From a bacterium (GTDB lineage Bacteria; Actinomycetota; Acidimicrobiia; Acidimicrobiales; Ilumatobacteraceae): a stretch of 7,835 bases of DNA. Position 1 is the first letter of the stretch. Every line of letters begins with the position of its first letter. Made by a program: the position numbers and the translations under genes. This document shows, piece by piece, positions 6,479-7,835 of the stretch. Location of the stretch: the NCBI GenBank assembly GCA_029978815.1, contig JAPOIQ010000042.1, positions 1 to 7,835 on the forward strand, given 5' to 3'. Under the pieces are notes generated by a model. That model had not been told where the DNA came from and ran no database searches. It worked only from the letters and a program-made list of their open reading frames with translations.

Positions 6479-7384
6479 TCACACGTCAAGGAATTTGGAG
6501 GCAGCTGTGCCAGAACCAATTGTTCCGATAAGCGCTCCAAAGAGCACCACAATGAGGCCCACTCGCCACTCGTAACCATCAACGACAACGAGTGCTGTCA
6601 TGCCCGAATTCGCCGGGAATGTCTCAACGCCGGCAGTCCAACGACCGTTGATAAACCACATTGCAACAGATGCAACCGCCCCACCTGCGATACCCTGCAG
6701 GAGCCCTTCGAGCATGAACGGCAGTCGAATGAACCAGTCGGTTGCCCCAACTAATTTCATCACCTCGATCTCACGTCGGCGGGCGAACATTGCGGTTCGG
6801 ATCGTGTTCCAGATGAGCAGGGACGCCGCAATCATCAGTGCGATCCACAAACCGGTTGTATACGTCGACACAAACCCTTGCAGCTTGGAGATGAGATCTA
6901 ACTGTTCTTCTGCGAGCTGAACCGAGTACACATTGGGGAGTTCAAGGTAGCGGTCTCGCAATCCTCGCAAAATCTCGACTTGCGTGGCATCGAGAGGAAC
7001 AACCTTGTACTGGGTGGGGATGTTTAATTCTGTGAGTTGAGCCCGGGTAATCGGGTCGCCTGCAAACAGCCTGTCTGCGTCAGCAAGCGAGCACGCCACG
7101 TCACAGTACGACCAAGCCTCGATCGTGACCCCCTGCTGCTGTCCAAGCGCATCTTCGATCACCAGGCGCTGTTCCTCCCCGGCGCCTGAATTGACGTAGA
7201 CAATCATTTCGACGCCGCCCTCCCACTGGGATAGCAAGTTGTCGAAACCGTGCTGGATGATGAGGGTGAGCCCAAATATCAACAACGACACTGCGGCTGT
7301 GATCACCGATGCGACCGACAACGTCGGGTTTCGCCGGATACTTTCGCCCGTCTCGCGAAACATATACCTCAGCCGCGAAATCAC
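6479..7384 (-). CDS. ftsX: Cell division protein FtsX
   Basis: Membrane subunit (301 aa) of the FtsEX complex, which couples cytosolic ATP hydrolysis to activation of peptidoglycan hydrolases at the division site. Topology is the FtsX type: cytoplasmic N-terminus with [19 protein letters not shown] (17-35) leading into helix 1 (about 22-44), a large extracellular domain (about 45-175), then helices near 177-197, 222-246 and 273-295. The conserved cytoplasmic segment [20 protein letters not shown] (201-220) between helices 2 and 3 is diagnostic. The extracellular domain has an unusual close cysteine pair, Cys94 and Cys98. The start is GTG at 7384, overlapping the ftsE stop as GTGA, with GAGG at 7397-7394 placed 9 nt upstream, so coupled translation with ftsE is expected. 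Length fits actinobacterial FtsX (about 300). Confidence 0.97.
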   Translation of the reverse strand: MISRLRYMFRETGESIRRNPTLSVASVITAAVSLLIFGLTLIIQHGFDNLLSQWEGGVEMIVYVNSGAGEEQRLVIEDALGQQQGVTIEAWSYCDVACSLADADRLFAGDPITRAQLTELNIPTQYKVVPLDATQVEILRGLRDRYLELPNVYSVQLAEEQLDLISKLQGFVSTYTTGLWIALMIAASLLIWNTIRTAMFARRREIEVMKLVGATDWFIRLPFMLEGLLQGIAGGAVASVAMWFINGRWTAGVETFPANSGMTALVVVDGYEWRVGLIVVLFGALIGTIGSGTAASKFLDV

Positions 7385-7835
7385 TGGTACACGCCTCGCT
7401 CCTGATCGCGCACAATGACCCCACGGTCAAGTTGCACGACGCGACGCCGCATCGCATCAACGATCCGGCGGTCATGGGTCGCCATCACCACTGTCGTGCC
7501 CGTTCCGTTAATCCGATCGAGCAGGCGCATAATTCCCTCACCTGTTCCGGGGTCGAGGTTTCCCGTGGGTTCGTCAGCGACAAGGATGAGAGGCCGATTC
7601 ACAAATGCCCGAGCGATCGACACCCGTTGCTGCTCACCACCTGATAGTTGGTGAGGGAATCGATCTTCTTTGCCCGAAAGCCCGACGAGGTCGATCACCG
7701 CAGGGACTTGTTGAGAGATCACGTGTTGGGGCTTGCCGATGACCTCAAGAGCGAAGGCGACGTTCTCAAACACCGTCTTGTTGAGCAGGAGCTTGTAGTC
7801 CTGAAACACGTTGCCGATGTTCCGACGCAATTGCG
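7381..7835 (-). CDS. ftsE: Cell division ATP-binding protein FtsE (partial, 5' end beyond window)
   Basis: The C-terminal two thirds of FtsE, the ABC ATPase that drives FtsX. The frame is open to the right edge; TTG at 7830 is an internal Leu (QLRRNIG), not a start. Roughly 80 residues, including Walker A, are missing compared with a usual length near 229. Numbering from that Leu, the Q-loop is VFQDYKLL (8-15, Gln10), the signature LSGGEQQR (62-69), Walker B LILVADEP (81-88, Glu87), the D-loop GNLDP (90-94) and the H-loop ATHD (117-120, His119). The VFQDxKLL and SGGEQQR forms are typical of FtsE. The GTGA overlap with ftsX confirms the pair. The extreme C-terminus (RDQERGVYQ) is a short polar tail. 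Confidence 0.96.
   Translation of the reverse strand, partial: QLRRNIGNVFQDYKLLLNKTVFENVAFALEVIGKPQHVISQQVPAVIDLVGLSGKEDRFPHQLSGGEQQRVSIARAFVNRPLILVADEPTGNLDPGTGEGIMRLLDRINGTGTTVVMATHDRRIVDAMRRRVVQLDRGVIVRDQERGVYQ

Overview
The window looks like an ordinary, gene-dense chromosomal segment of an actinobacterium. The best markers are a MenB and a group II truncated haemoglobin that both resemble their Mycobacterium tuberculosis counterparts residue for residue at the active sites, an ftsE-ftsX pair, and a DrrAB-type exporter. Base composition looks moderate (mid-50s % GC by eye, not computed). This suits a lower-GC lineage such as marine Acidimicrobiia better than mycobacteria or streptomycetes, but the lineage is an inference.

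Layout: the left part (92-3301) is a plus-strand run: azlC-azlD (branched-chain amino-acid exporter), a small membrane protein split by an in-frame stop, menB (menaquinone synthesis) and a SpoU/TrmH-type rRNA/tRNA 2'-O-methyltransferase. The right part (3336-7835) is a minus-strand run, read from the right edge: ftsE (5' end outside the window), ftsX, a crotonase-family enoyl-CoA hydratase/isomerase, a group II truncated haemoglobin, an ABC ATPase and an ABC-2 permease. The two runs converge at 3302-3335, with no clear terminator there.

Most junctions are 1-34 nt gaps or ATGA/GTGA overlaps, so each run is probably one or a few co-transcribed and translationally coupled operons. FtsEX is the membrane ATPase complex that controls peptidoglycan hydrolysis at division. 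The globin and the ABC exporter genes overlap and form a small unit of unknown substrate. MenB supplies menaquinone for the respiratory chain.

The most unusual locus is 1109-1585. Two same-frame ORFs, separated by a single TAA, read as one conserved actinobacterial membrane protein carrying a CPVC motif, and its end overlaps the menB start by ATGA. I see no RNA genes, CRISPR, mobile elements or convincing repeats, and no stretch above 300 bases lacks a gene. Bases 1-91 hold no gene I can support.
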